A stretch of DNA of 64,000 nucleotides, taken from assembly GCA_009911175.1 (NCBI GenBank), contig QXWX01000035.1, forward strand, positions 3,513-67,512, read 5' to 3'. Positions 1 to 9,292 of this stretch are shown piece after piece. A model generated the notes under the pieces. The model was not told where the DNA came from, ran no database searches, and worked only from the letters and a program-made list of their open reading frames with translations. The number at the start of each line of letters is the position of its first letter. Position 1 is the stretch's first letter. The position numbers were made by a program, and so were the translations under genes. The stretch comes from Lachnospiraceae bacterium (lineage in GTDB: Bacteria; Bacillota_A; Clostridia; Lachnospirales; Lachnospiraceae).

Positions 1-1
1 T

Positions 2-1138
2 CTGATAAAAGTAATTACAAAAATTCTATTCTATAACAGAAAGCTTGACTTTTTGTTCTGCAGGAATTTGAAGAACGATATAAAAATTATTTCTATGCCA
101 TTGAATATTATAAATGTTGGGATGGTTATTCTTCTTATTTTGCTAGATGTATTGCCTATATTATATTCGCCATTGGATAATGGAACGATTGCGGAAAAAC
201 AGAATATAAGTTATAGGACATCACAAGTAAAAAGGGATGTGGAAGATATTTTTAGAGAAAAAAATATAAACTATTATAAATCTTATATAGAAGAAATAAA
301 AATCCTTGAAATTAATGGGGTTGATGTTGAACAGTATATAAATCCTAACATTGCAGAAGTATATAAAGAGGAAAGCATTGAAGAATTTTGCAATAGAGAA
401 ATAAATGTATACGAGAAAACACATGCATTGGATGAACTGCATAATATAGATGGTATATATATAAATAATATTTACAAAAATATTGTTGATTTTAGGGAAA
501 ATGATCAATTGACTATTTTGATAAATGAAGAAAGAATATATTGCCAAGTAGGCGGAATATATGAAGATGCATACAAAAAGAATACACTGGGAATTATTTC
601 GGAATCATATATGGAAGAACTTGGGTACAATGTTGAAAAATTTGATATGACAGTTATATATACACTTCCTGAAAATATAAGTAACCACATTGCAACTGAA
701 ATATTATTTATAGATAAAAATGCATATATTGATAGAAATCAACAGTTATCAAATTATTTTAAAAAATATATAGATCGTCAAAAGGTGGTTTTTATTAGCA
801 TCATTGTTGCAGTAGGTTTTTCTGGAGTATTATTAGTGTTATTAGGACAAATAATATTACTAGTAAGGAAAAAAGAATACTATGTGACACTATGGAAAAT
901 CGGTATGAGTAAGCACTATTTAATTAAAAGTCTGTTGAGCCAAAAATTTTTATTATCATTTATACAAATGATAGTTATTACAATTTTTCTTGAGCCGATT
1001 CGCTTTTTAATTAATGGTGAGGTGACTTCTGGGAAATATCATATATCAGTATCAATACTGATAATAGAACTAATAATTATTTTAGGAATAAATTTGTTGA
1101 GCGTTGTACTTCCGTTTTCCATGAGGCAGAAAGAATAA
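2..1138 (+). CDS. FtsX-like ABC transporter permease, C-terminal part (5' end outside window)
   Basis: The reading frame is open to the left edge of the window, so this is the 3' part of a longer gene; the TTG at 53 is not a convincing start. The visible protein begins with one hydrophobic segment, continues with a roughly 200-residue hydrophilic extracellular-type region, and ends with three membrane helices. The charged stretch after the first of these (VRKKEYYVTLWKIGMSK) is typical of the FtsX/MacB permease domain, where RKKE...L...G follows a helix. The family exports or senses peptides and lipoproteins, often beside bacteriocin-resistance genes. Codon use is very AT-rich compared with the element that starts near 2.8 kb. 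No ATPase partner is visible; it would lie to the left. Family confidence is good; the substrate is unknown. Confidence 0.75.
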   Translation: MIKVITKILFYNRKLDFLFCRNLKNDIKIISMPLNIINVGMVILLILLDVLPILYSPLDNGTIAEKQNISYRTSQVKRDVEDIFREKNINYYKSYIEEIKILEINGVDVEQYINPNIAEVYKEESIEEFCNREINVYEKTHALDELHNIDGIYINNIYKNIVDFRENDQLTILINEERIYCQVGGIYEDAYKKNTLGIISESYMEELGYNVEKFDMTVIYTLPENISNHIATEILFIDKNAYIDRNQQLSNYFKKYIDRQKVVFISIIVAVGFSGVLLVLLGQIILLVRKKEYYVTLWKIGMSKHYLIKSLLSQKFLLSFIQMIVITIFLEPIRFLINGEVTSGKYHISVSILIIELIIILGINLLSVVLPFSMRQKE

Positions 1139-1309
1139 AAAAATATAAATGAGCAATTTGAAAATTTACCAAACATGTGGAAAATGCATAAAAAACAAGA
1201 TATCAGCTTTTTTGATATATACTGTTTTTATCCGAAACGATAATCTAGAAAGAATAATATCTTATAAAAAACAGTATACACAATTCAAAAGTTCTTTACA
1301 ACTGTTTAA

Positions 1310-1585
1310 GGCAATTAAATTTATGCAGGATTTTTCCTTACACATTTTCTGGCCATTCTGTTCTCTGTGTTCTGTCTGGGATATCACGGTAAGACTACGG
1401 ATTTCGAAAGATATAGCCTCTGCCAGCGTACTACGATTGCCCATTTTCTCAGCAAACTCAAATGGGATGACCCCAAACTGAAGGATACTCTCAAGGCCTC
1501 CGTTATACAGACCGTTGAGTGCAGGAAGCAGGACTATGAACATCAAGCCGTCTCCGCGATGCAAAAGAATAGCAATGTTCAATGA
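1310..1585 (+). pseudogene. Transposase fragment (N-terminal piece of a DDE transposase)
   Basis: From about 1322 the frame reads through GYHGKTTDFERYSLCQRTT, then AHFLSKLKWDD and KLKDTLKASVI, which resembles the N-terminal region of IS4-type DDE transposases common in Clostridia. After about residue 60 the sequence jumps to EHQAVSAM, which resembles a later GHQAV segment, so an internal deletion is likely. There is a stop in frame just upstream (1316-1318), and the DDE catalytic region is absent. This is an inactive relic. The family assignment is from memory of the motif and needs a search. Confidence 0.6.
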
Positions 1586-2037
1586 TTAATTAGTGTAGAG
1601 TATGTGCAGGGTAGCTTTAAATGAAGAAAAAGAGATAAATGGAATAGGTGAGAATTGATAATGGAAAAAGAAATAGTTGGTATTGCTTTATCTGACAGAT
1701 ATTTTGAAAGGACTGGAATAAACTTATCAAAAATCTACATAAGCGAAAATTATTACCAAGAGTATTTAGATTGGATGATAATTAAGTATAATTGCAATAG
1801 ATAAGGATTCTTATAAATGTAGCTTTTAGTAGAAATTCTTTTGAAAGCATTATGATTTTAAAAGATGAGTTTTGAAAGACAGATAATTTTTTCACATATT
1901 GAAAAAGCTTATCCATAATGTTGTTATCAGCTTCAGGTATATGGATTTTTCTTATACAGGATATAAATGGAAAGAAAGTAGAAACTGTATATTCGATTAA
2001 AGAATGTGACAAAAAGAAAAAAACAGGGGTAAATGGG
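1586..2037. other. AT-rich stretch without a convincing gene
   Basis: About 450 bases lie between two pseudogenes. One short frame (1661-1804, 47 codons, ATG preceded by AGGTGAGAATTGATA) could be a small gene or the start of a decayed one; its product resembles nothing I recognise. The rest shows short open stretches that shift between frames, which fits decay of an older transporter locus. I see no clear promoter or terminator. Confidence 0.5.
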
Positions 2038-2658
2038 ATGAAGATGAAAAAAGATGTTATTAGCAGGTGATTATATTTGGCCTTCGCCGACCTGTGCTAT
2101 CTGAGTGCCGGTTTTCTCGGCACTCAGGATCTGCCGAACTTAAGCAGTGTTTATGTGCTGTTGATAGGAGTCAGTTTTCGTGCTATTTCCTGTTCGGCAG
2201 TATCTTCGTAACGGAAGATAAATATAAGGGGAACCGCTACTTAAAGGCATTTCCCTATAAAAGAAGAAATATGGTTGAAGCAAAATATCTTCTGGCAGTT
2301 TTGATGTGCCTCTGTTCTTTGATTTGCTGCCAGATAATGTCATTTGCCAAAATCCAGGAGATCGTCTTGACAAAATATAAACTGACTTTTTCCGATGCTG
2401 CAATTGTTTTTTTATCATATCAATGGTCTGGAGTATATTTTTTCACTGTACTATTGCTCATCGTATGGAAAGATAAAGGCTGCGCTGATTGTGAAAATGC
2501 TTATAGTTCCAACATGTGTACTGATAGGACTGGATCTCCTGACGGAATTGGATATAATTTATGACGCAAAAATGATTCGCCCAGTATCAGCAGTGATTCT
2601 GATACTCTATAGAAATATCATGTTACTTCCTGCAAAAAAGAAACTTGTGAGGGCGTAG
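2038..2658 (+). pseudogene. ABC-2 type permease, frameshifted remnant
   Basis: Pieces of one membrane protein are spread over three frames. The first frame gives a transmembrane-like segment (LYLAFADLCYLSAGFLG, about 2072-2122). The second (about 2178-2490) gives FGSIFVTEDKYKGNRYLKAF followed by PYKRRNMVEAKYLL, which is the characteristic loop of ABC-2 permeases of bacteriocin-type exporters. The third (about 2480-2658) gives the C-terminal hydrophobic part ending in KKKLVRA. At least two frameshifts separate the pieces, so no intact protein can be made. With the FtsX-like gene upstream, this suggests a degenerate peptide-transport or immunity locus. Confidence 0.65.
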
Positions 2659-2789
2659 GTATTGATATGCAAGGAAAGCAACGCTTAATTTTGGATTAAA
2701 TATTGCTATGCTAAAAGGGCAGGGTGAGAACTAAAAATAGAACCTGCTCTTTTTTGTTTTATGAATACTCAGATTGGAGGAGGAATTAC

Positions 2790-3551
2790 ATGGACTCAGA
2801 TAAAATGAGGAACGAAAATATTGCTGTGACTCAGAAAATACTATTTCTTTCATACCGTCACGAACTGTATGAGAAATTTTGTTTCTGCCTGGCTGGGCAA
2901 CATGATATTTTGTATCATAGAATCAGGGAACATAAAAACGGCAGGCTCCCTTTGGAGCATGGTGTCGCACTCTGTATGGTGGAAATGCTGCGTTATACGG
3001 ATGAAAGCGCAGAGCTGATCCGTGAGATGCGAAGGAAAGCCAACGCGCCGCTTCTGTTTATATCCGGAGCGAAAACGGAAGAGACGAGGAGGAAAGAGAC
3101 TGTGCAGGCCATCCAAAGCGGCGCGGATGGGTATCTTGTAAATACCCAGTCGGCAGAAGAAATTATTGCGGAGGCAAAAGCGCTGATCCGTCTCCAGACA
3201 CGCATTAAAAATAACCCTGAAGTATGGGATTATGAGGGGCTTCAGATCATACCGGATCAAAGGCAGGTTTTCCTTAGGGGGAAGGAAATTCTGCTGACCC
3301 GGATAGAGTTTGACATTGTGCATTACCTTGCAGCACAGAACGGGCGGGCTGTTCCCTATCAGGAATTATATGAGGCGGTCTGGCATAACGAATACCTGCC
3401 TGACCATAGGGGGATCATGGCGCATATCCACCGGATTCGTGGAAAGCTGGAAACGGATGCCAGAAATCCGTTTTACATTCGGAACGTATATGGGGTAGGC
3501 TACCGGTTTGGTTGTAGCTGCACAGGGAAAACACAGTATATTGAAAAATAA
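2790..3551 (+). CDS. OmpR-type winged-helix regulator with degenerate receiver domain
   Basis: The predicted protein is 253 aa. I chose ATG 2790 because GGAGGAGG lies 7 nt upstream. Residues about 15-130 have the size and layout of a response-regulator receiver, but the usual phospho-acceptor aspartate is not seen: the expected beta-3 end reads CMVEML, and the usual Lys-Pro near the end of the domain is Asn-Thr (YLVNTQ). Residues about 140-245 form a Trans_reg_C DNA-binding domain (LTRIEFDIVHYLA, VYGVGYRFG). No histidine kinase is nearby. The gene sits 4 nt upstream of the promoter of the ssb operon, so it is a good candidate controller of the element. A relic of the decayed transporter locus to its left is the alternative. 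The fold call is confident; the role is inferred. Confidence 0.8.
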   Translation: MDSDKMRNENIAVTQKILFLSYRHELYEKFCFCLAGQHDILYHRIREHKNGRLPLEHGVALCMVEMLRYTDESAELIREMRRKANAPLLFISGAKTEETRRKETVQAIQSGADGYLVNTQSAEEIIAEAKALIRLQTRIKNNPEVWDYEGLQIIPDQRQVFLRGKEILLTRIEFDIVHYLAAQNGRAVPYQELYEAVWHNEYLPDHRGIMAHIHRIRGKLETDARNPFYIRNVYGVGYRFGCSCTGKTQYIEK

Positions 3552-3554
3552 TAA

Positions 3555-3583
3555 TTGACAAATACTATATATTGCGTTACTAT
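3555..3583 (+). promoter_or_regulatory. Promoter of the ssb operon (twin of the promoter at 21465)
   Basis: TTGACA (3555-3560), a 17-nt spacer, then TACTAT (3578-3583). The spacer contains CTATATATTGCG at 3565-3576. A second promoter at 21465 has nearly the same spacer in the same register, which is unlikely by chance and suggests a shared regulator site. Confidence 0.7.
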
Positions 3584-3707
3584 AAGAATGAAATTTGTAT
3601 TTGTATCCATGAAAAGGATGGATAGCGCATTTTGGTTCCGGTTTGTACCGGAAGAAAACAATCAGGAGTCAGAGGATTACTGTCTTCTATGGGAGACGCA
3701 AGCCAGG

Positions 3708-3743
3708 GGCATTTAGAATGATTTTTTCTAAGTGCCTTTTTTT
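3708..3743 (+). terminator. Leader terminator/attenuator 1 of the ssb operon
   Basis: GGCATTTAGA (3708-3717) pairs with TCTAAGTGCC (3727-3736) with one G-U pair, and seven T follow. It lies between the promoter at 3555 and ssb, so transcripts would stop here unless antiterminated. Confidence 0.75.
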
Positions 3744-3868
3744 GTTTTATGCGGGCAAATACAAAGATCAGCCTACCATAAAAAACAAAGGGAGGTGCTT
3801 CAGGATCAAGCAGGAAAGGAGGAAACAAAAAAGGGGCAGGTTCCAAAAGGAGAAGGAGCGAATGAGGC

Positions 3869-3902
3869 AGCACTTAGAAAGGGATTTCCAGGTGCTTTTT
3901 TT
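3869..3902 (+). terminator. Leader terminator/attenuator 2 of the ssb operon
   Basis: AGCACTTAGAAA (3869-3880) pairs with TTTCCAGGTGCT (3885-3896) with one wobble and one mismatch, followed by a run of seven T. The ribosome site of ssb (AAGGAGGAG) begins about 8 nt after the T run. This is the second terminator-like hairpin in the same 340-nt leader. Confidence 0.7.
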
Positions 3903-3922
3903 GCGGTTAAGGAGGAGAATGT

Positions 3923-4480
3923 ATGAACAGTTCAATCATGATGGGACGTCTGGTTCGGGATCCACAGGTCAGTTATATCAAAAACAGGGACGGGGACGAA
4001 GTTGCGGTTGCAAACTTCCGGATCGCCGTGGACAGGAATTTCAGCGAAGAAACCGATTTTTTCCCCTGCGCGGCCTTTGGCTGGCTGGCGGAATTTACGG
4101 AAAAATACCTAGTCCAGGGGCTTAAGATTGTCGTAAGAGGAAGCATGGAAAATGACAACTATACCAATAAGGACGGGGAGAAGGTATACGGCGTGCGCCT
4201 GAAGCTGGATTCCATTGAGTTTGCGGAGAGCAAAAAATCCCAGGAGAATGACGGCGGCAGAGGGGAAGGCAATTCCGGCAGAAGGGGCGGTTCTTCTGGG
4301 AACAGGGGGAGTTCGCGTTCCTATAGAGGAAATTCGAATTCCGCCCGCTCTGGCAGAAATTCTGGCTCTTCGTCCGGCAGGGGCAGCTATCGCAGCAATG
4401 GCTCTGGAAACGGTAGGACATCCGGACGGCAGGTAGACCAGGAGTTTGAAAGCATGGGAAATGATTACAACTTCAATTAA
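3923..4480 (+). CDS. ssb: Single-stranded DNA-binding protein, mobile-element type
   Basis: The product is 185 aa with an OB fold in residues 1-105 (MGRLVRDPQV, VANFRIAVDR, KIVVRGSMEN) and a Gly/Ser/Arg/Asn-rich linker from about 110 to 170. It would coat single-stranded DNA during replication or transfer. The C-terminus ends GNDYNFN and lacks the acidic DDDIPF-type tip that chromosomal SSB uses to recruit partners. The start at 3923 is supported by AAGGAGGAGAATGT directly upstream. It is the first gene of the operon that continues to a RecD2-type helicase and the AAA+/VWA cassette. Confidence 0.93.
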   Translation: MNSSIMMGRLVRDPQVSYIKNRDGDEVAVANFRIAVDRNFSEETDFFPCAAFGWLAEFTEKYLVQGLKIVVRGSMENDNYTNKDGEKVYGVRLKLDSIEFAESKKSQENDGGRGEGNSGRRGGSSGNRGSSRSYRGNSNSARSGRNSGSSSGRGSYRSNGSGNGRTSGRQVDQEFESMGNDYNFN

Positions 4481-4533
4481 GGACAGTTTTTTAAATGATC
4501 CAGGGAATATCATCCGGAAGAGGAGGAAAGAAA

Positions 4534-5193
4534 ATGGAAGATGTAAGGCAGTGGCTGGAAAGCTATAAGAAGCAGCTTGTTTTGGCGGGGGCAGCGGCCA
4601 TGGTGCTGGCTCCCTTTTTATGGCCGTTTTTTCTTGCAGTCTTATTTCAGGCAATCTGTATCGCAATCCCGGTGATTGCTGCGGGAACTATGATCCAGAT
4701 GTTTAAGGAGGGAAAAATACATGGACAGAAAAGAACTGAGGAAAGATTCTACGCAAAGGATTCCAAGATTCCAGCAGGAGCGGAGGTTCCCGGTACAGGG
4801 ACATCAGGCAGTCCGGAAGTTCCACAGGCAGATCCTGTACAGGAACAGGACAGAGAAACGGGAGATCAGCCGTTAAAAGGATCTGAACAGAACGGACGCA
4901 GCAGGAGCGATTCTTCCTGCATGGCCATAACGTGGTATCAGATGGAGGGGCGTGTCCGGATCTTCCGCCTGATAAGAAAATTGGAGAAGGAAGGCATCCA
5001 GAGCTTTTCCGTCAGCCCGGAGGGGATCTGTTCTGTCCGGGAGAAAAACGGATACCGCAGGGTCGGCGCACTGCGCGCATTCCCATACCGGGAAGCGCAT
5101 ACGTTGAAAAAGGAGCTTGGGAAAGACCAGATCCAGGCTGTGCAGAAGGGAAGGTATCTGTGGCTGTCCTGGGGAAAGGAGTACCGACGATGA
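4534..5193 (+). CDS. Hypothetical membrane protein of the element
   Basis: The predicted protein is 219 aa. ATG 4534 follows GGAAGAGGAGGAAAG and is preferred over ATG 4495. One or two hydrophobic segments occur at about residues 17-58 (the stretch around LAGAAAMVLAPFLWPFF and AICIAIPVIAAG). A polar, low-complexity middle follows, and then a compact charged C-terminal domain from about 130 (ITWYQMEGRVRIFRLIRKL). I recognise no family. The stop overlaps the start of the helicase gene (ATGA at 5190-5193), so the two are probably translationally coupled. Confidence 0.75.
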   Translation: MEDVRQWLESYKKQLVLAGAAAMVLAPFLWPFFLAVLFQAICIAIPVIAAGTMIQMFKEGKIHGQKRTEERFYAKDSKIPAGAEVPGTGTSGSPEVPQADPVQEQDRETGDQPLKGSEQNGRSRSDSSCMAITWYQMEGRVRIFRLIRKLEKEGIQSFSVSPEGICSVREKNGYRRVGALRAFPYREAHTLKKELGKDQIQAVQKGRYLWLSWGKEYRR

Positions 5194-7412
5194 TTCATTG
5201 CAGGTTTATAGGCCGGACATTTTACAACCCGGCCAACGGCTATACGGTGGCTTCTTACCATACAAGGGAGGAACTGCCGTCAGAAGTGGCCAGGCAGAAT
5301 CAGGAATCTCCGGGAGTATTCCAGGCTTTCGGGATGGAACTTCCGGCCGGCGAAAACCTGGAGGTGGAATTGGACGGCACATGGAAAAAAGGAAAGTATG
5401 GATTTCAACTGGATGTTTCCTATTTTCATGTAAACATCCCTGAAACAGAGGCCGGCATCGAGGCGTATCTGTCGTCTGACCTGATCAAAGGGATCGGTCC
5501 GGTGACGGCACATCGGATCGTAGAAAAATTTGGGAAACGCTCCCTCTATGTCTTAGACCATACGCCTGAGAAATTGCTTGGGATTCCCGGGATTTCAGAA
5601 ACGAAGCTGGAGGAAATTTTAGACGGGTATCAGAAAAGCACGGCCTTACGGGAGCTGATGGTTTATCTGGCACCTTTTGGCGTAACGGCAAAGAAGCTGG
5701 AAAAGATACAGGAGCATTTCGGTGCGGGCGCATACCATATCATCCAGGAAGACCCGTTCCGGCTCTGTGAGGTCAAAGGCTTCGGTTTTTTGACGGTGGA
5801 TGCCATTGCTGTGAAGGCGAAAGATTTCCGTCCCGATGACCCGATGCGCATCAAAGCCGCGGTTGCCCATGTGATGCAGGCTGCGGAGGAAGAAGGGCAT
5901 CTGTTTCTGACCAGTGATGAGGTGGTTGAGAAAGCAGAGCTCCTTTTGAACAAGGACAAGAAGAACCGGAAAGTGTCTGAACGTGCGATCAAAGATGCCG
6001 GGAATGAGATGATCCATCAGGACCAGACGCTGGTTGGAAATGGTGGCGGCATCTATAACAGGCAGGCTTTCGAAGCAGAGACTGGGGCGGCAGGGGAACT
6101 GATCCGCCTGCTGTCACAGAAAAAAGAAGGAAAGGATATCACAAATCTGTTAAAGCAGATCTTAAAGGAAGAGCAGATTACTCTTGGCAGGATGCAGGAG
6201 AAAGCGGTACTGCAGGCATTTGCATCCCCGGTATCAATCATTACAGGCGGCCCAGGGACCGGAAAGACAACACTGATCCGCATTATCCTCCGAATCCAGG
6301 AACGGCTGGATCCGGATTCCATGGTCATGATGTGCGCGCCTACGGGAAGGGCAAGGCGGCGTATGTATGAAAAGACGGGCTTTCCGGCCCTGACCATGCA
6401 AAAAGCGGTGGGCATGACGGGAGCCGATGGAGAGGAAGCGTGGAACCAGCCGGAAAAGCTCCCGGATGACCTGATCATCGCAGATGAGTTCGGGATGTGC
6501 GACATGTACCTGGCAGACCGTTTTTTCCACTGCATCAGGCAGGGCGCGTCCCTGGTTATGATCGGGGATAAGGACCAGCTCGGGAGCGTAGGCCCCGGGA
6601 ATGTGTTCAAGGAGATGATCGAATCCGGCGTGATCCCGGTGACGGTTTTGGACGCCTGCTTCCGGCAGGAGGAAGGGAGTACGATCGTGGAAAATGCCAG
6701 GCGCATTAACCAGAACCAGCCACGGCTTTTATATGATGAAACCTTCCGGTTCTTTGCGGCTTCGAAACCCGAGGACGCGGCGGAGATTATCCAGGATATT
6801 TACGTAAAATACTGGCAGGAACATGGGAAACGGATTGATGACATCCAGGTGCTCTCCCCATTCCGGAAAAATACGGCGGCTGGTTCGGATGCCTTAAATG
6901 AAAGGCTGCGTGAAGCGGTGAACCCAAAGCGGCGGGGAAAGGCAGAGATCCGAAACGGGAAGAAATTGTTCCGCACAGGGGATATTGTCATGCAGACCGA
7001 GAATAAGGATGAGATCTCCAACGGCGATCTGGGGGAAGTCTTAGATATCTACCGGAAAGATCAGAAGATGGCCATGCGGGTGGATTTTGGAGATGGCCGT
7101 ATCGTGGAGTTTACGGATGAGGATCACTGGCCGCTGACCCATGGCTATGCCATGAGCGTGCATAAGAGCCAGGGAAATGAATGTGCGGTGGTCATCATCC
7201 CTGTATTGGACTGCTTCTGGCGTATGCTCCAGAGGAACATCTTATATACCGGGATCACCCGTGCCACCAGACAGGTGATCTTAGTCGGGAGCCGGCAGGC
7301 GGTTGCAAAGGCTATACGCAATAACAGGATGGCAAAGCGGAATACGAATTTTGCGCTGCGGCTCAGGCAGGCTTACAGATCCATGCAGGAGCTGTATCAA
7401 AAGTCCGCGTAA
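5190..7412 (+). CDS. RecD2-type superfamily 1B DNA helicase (element copy)
   Basis: The product is 740 aa, starting at ATG 5190 within the ATGA overlap and preceded by GGGAAAGGAG. It shows the RecD2 layout: an N-terminal OB-like part (residues 1-85), tandem helix-hairpin-helix motifs (about 95-145, GIGPVTAHRI and GIPGISETKL), Walker A GGPGTGKT at 353-360, and Walker B IIADEFGM near 430. Further conserved motifs are GDKDQLGSVGPG and the C-terminal UvrD-like motif HGYAMSVHKSQGNE. It is expected to unwind DNA 5' to 3'. A second, clearly distinct RecD2 is encoded by the host at 41535. Position next to ssb suggests a role in replication or processing of the element DNA. Confidence 0.9.
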   Translation: MIHCRFIGRTFYNPANGYTVASYHTREELPSEVARQNQESPGVFQAFGMELPAGENLEVELDGTWKKGKYGFQLDVSYFHVNIPETEAGIEAYLSSDLIKGIGPVTAHRIVEKFGKRSLYVLDHTPEKLLGIPGISETKLEEILDGYQKSTALRELMVYLAPFGVTAKKLEKIQEHFGAGAYHIIQEDPFRLCEVKGFGFLTVDAIAVKAKDFRPDDPMRIKAAVAHVMQAAEEEGHLFLTSDEVVEKAELLLNKDKKNRKVSERAIKDAGNEMIHQDQTLVGNGGGIYNRQAFEAETGAAGELIRLLSQKKEGKDITNLLKQILKEEQITLGRMQEKAVLQAFASPVSIITGGPGTGKTTLIRIILRIQERLDPDSMVMMCAPTGRARRRMYEKTGFPALTMQKAVGMTGADGEEAWNQPEKLPDDLIIADEFGMCDMYLADRFFHCIRQGASLVMIGDKDQLGSVGPGNVFKEMIESGVIPVTVLDACFRQEEGSTIVENARRINQNQPRLLYDETFRFFAASKPEDAAEIIQDIYVKYWQEHGKRIDDIQVLSPFRKNTAAGSDALNERLREAVNPKRRGKAEIRNGKKLFRTGDIVMQTENKDEISNGDLGEVLDIYRKDQKMAMRVDFGDGRIVEFTDEDHWPLTHGYAMSVHKSQGNECAVVIIPVLDCFWRMLQRNILYTGITRATRQVILVGSRQAVAKAIRNNRMAKRNTNFALRLRQAYRSMQELYQKSA

Positions 7413-7441
7413 TAAAAATTCTACCAAATGATACGCTTGAT

Positions 7442-7477
7442 CCGGCGGCTTCCAGTTTAATTGGAGCCGCCGGTTTT
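7442..7477 (+). terminator. Terminator-like hairpin just upstream of the AAA+ gene
   Basis: A GC-rich stem (CCGGCGGC pairing with GCCGCCGG, extended by TCCA/TGGA with one bulged T) is followed by TTTT and then by the ribosome site AAAAGGAGG of the next gene. It would end or reduce transcription between the helicase and the AAA+ gene. Confidence 0.75.
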
Positions 7478-7495
7478 AAAAGGAGGAATCAATGT

Positions 7496-9283
7496 ATGTC
7501 AAATTTTTACGGAACATGGAACCTGAAGCAGGAGCTTCCGGAACCATTCGCGGGGATCGTGCAAAGATGTATGGGAAGAAGGTCCAGCTTAAAGAATGAG
7601 GATTGTTCCAAATACAATACGGTGAGGGCGAAATCAGCCACACTGCATCCGCCTACGCTTCAGGCAATCCTGTGGCTGCTGGGCCTGATGGATGGAAGAA
7701 AGCCCGGGGCGGCAGGGCACCAGGACAGCAATGGGGAAGTGAATTTCTACTGCCTGGAATATCCAAAGCCGGACGGGACATGCGCCCTGATTTATAACAG
7801 CAGGAATGGGAAGGTAAAAGGATTTTTACAGAAGAAAGACGGGACGGAGCCATTACCCCCGGTCTCAGTCTCAGGAAGCAGCGGGGAGGAATATATGGCG
7901 CTGTTTGCCTACCTGAGCATCGACGGAGGCGACGAACTTGGCGATACCGAGTTTGCAACCCACTTTTTTAAAATCCATGAGTATTTTGCAGGCCATAAGG
8001 CATTGGATGAGGAAGGGCTCCTCCACTGTGCGTTTGTATGCTGTGATAACCTGTTCCGCAGGATTGAATCAGGCGGCGCCATCGGCAGCGCCGCAATTCC
8101 TTTGGAGACAAACCAGACGGAAAACCCGGAGTTTATTCCGTCCTACCTTTTGGACACAGGCGTTTACACTCCCAATACGGTAGATTACGGCGAGTTTCAG
8201 ATCCTGTCGGCAAGAAAGATCCTACAGGAAACGACGCTACGGGAGATAAAAGAAAGGTTCCACCAGGGCAGGGAGTATTCCAAGGAATATGCGTGCATGA
8301 TCCCGAACCTTCCGGAAACGTACCGGGTCAACACAGAGACGCAGGAGATCCTTTCCATGATCGTCAATACGCCGGCACGCTTCTTTCTGCTGGCGGGGGA
8401 ATCCGGGGCCGGGAAGACCACGGATTCCAAGATCATCGCGCAGGCACTGGGATATCCGCACTTTGTGTTCACATGTGGGCCGAATACGGAGGAGACCAGC
8501 CTGATGGTGTCCATCCTGCCCAACGTTGACAGCTGTAAGCTGCCCCAGGAGAGGTGGCCCACCATGGAAGACCTCCTGCTGGATCCGGCTTCTGCCGTTG
8601 CAGAGCTAAACGGTACCTATCCGGCAGGCATCCAGCAGGAAGAGGCGTTCCGGAAAATCCTGGAAGAGCTCTACCAGAGGGGATATGACAGGGCGAAGGG
8701 TGAGAAAGACTTTATCAAGAAAGAATCCACCATCATCCAGGCCTGCAAGATGCCGTCCGTCATTGAGATCCAGGAGGTATCCATGATCGAAAAGCCGGGG
8801 ACGCTGACCCGCTTAAATGCCTTATTTGACGACTGCGCAAAGACGGACCTCTTAAACGGGGAGACGATCGAACGCCATCCGGATACGGTCGTGGTCCTGA
8901 CGGCCAACCTGGATTATATCGGGTGCCAGATGTTCAATGAGTCTGTCCTATCCCGTATGAACCTGATCCAGCACCGTAAAGGAATGAGCGCGAAGGATAT
9001 GGCAAAGCGGGCCATGGAAAGGACCGGCTTCCAGGAGTCCGGCATGGTTTATGAGATGGCGCAGGTGGTAACGAAGATTCACCGGCATCTGTTGAAAAAG
9101 CAGGTACAGGGAGGAGTCTGCGGGTACCGGGAACTGGAAAACTGGATTTGGAACTACCTTGCATCCGGGAATGTCCTGCAGGCATCGTACCATACGGTCG
9201 TAAGCAAAGCGTCCCCTTATCCGGAGGACCGGGAGGAAATCTTAAAAAGCTATATCCTTCCCTATTTCGAAGGGGCGGCGTAA
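7496..9283 (+). CDS. MoxR/CobS-like AAA+ ATPase
   Basis: The product is 595 aa; ATG 7496 follows AAAAGGAGG. The N-terminal 270 residues have no recognised domain. The AAA+ core has Walker A GESGAGKT (301-308), a Walker B-like strand VIEIQE (422-427) in which the usual Asp is Gln, sensor-1 VVLTAN (466-471), and a candidate arginine finger in SVLSRM (483-488). MoxR and CobS ATPases work as remodelling motors together with VWA proteins, and the next gene, only 9 nt downstream, encodes such a partner. The odd Walker B may alter hydrolysis. The client of the machine is unknown; nothing suggests a metal chelatase because no CobN-like subunit is present. Confidence 0.82.
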   Translation: MSNFYGTWNLKQELPEPFAGIVQRCMGRRSSLKNEDCSKYNTVRAKSATLHPPTLQAILWLLGLMDGRKPGAAGHQDSNGEVNFYCLEYPKPDGTCALIYNSRNGKVKGFLQKKDGTEPLPPVSVSGSSGEEYMALFAYLSIDGGDELGDTEFATHFFKIHEYFAGHKALDEEGLLHCAFVCCDNLFRRIESGGAIGSAAIPLETNQTENPEFIPSYLLDTGVYTPNTVDYGEFQILSARKILQETTLREIKERFHQGREYSKEYACMIPNLPETYRVNTETQEILSMIVNTPARFFLLAGESGAGKTTDSKIIAQALGYPHFVFTCGPNTEETSLMVSILPNVDSCKLPQERWPTMEDLLLDPASAVAELNGTYPAGIQQEEAFRKILEELYQRGYDRAKGEKDFIKKESTIIQACKMPSVIEIQEVSMIEKPGTLTRLNALFDDCAKTDLLNGETIERHPDTVVVLTANLDYIGCQMFNESVLSRMNLIQHRKGMSAKDMAKRAMERTGFQESGMVYEMAQVVTKIHRHLLKKQVQGGVCGYRELENWIWNYLASGNVLQASYHTVVSKASPYPEDREEILKSYILPYFEGAA

Positions 9284-9292
9284 AGGAGGACT

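Noticed and set aside
4932..5189. Longer N-terminus for the element helicase
   Set aside because: The extra region overlaps the preceding gene and has no helicase-like sequence; the ATGA overlap at 5190 is the natural start.
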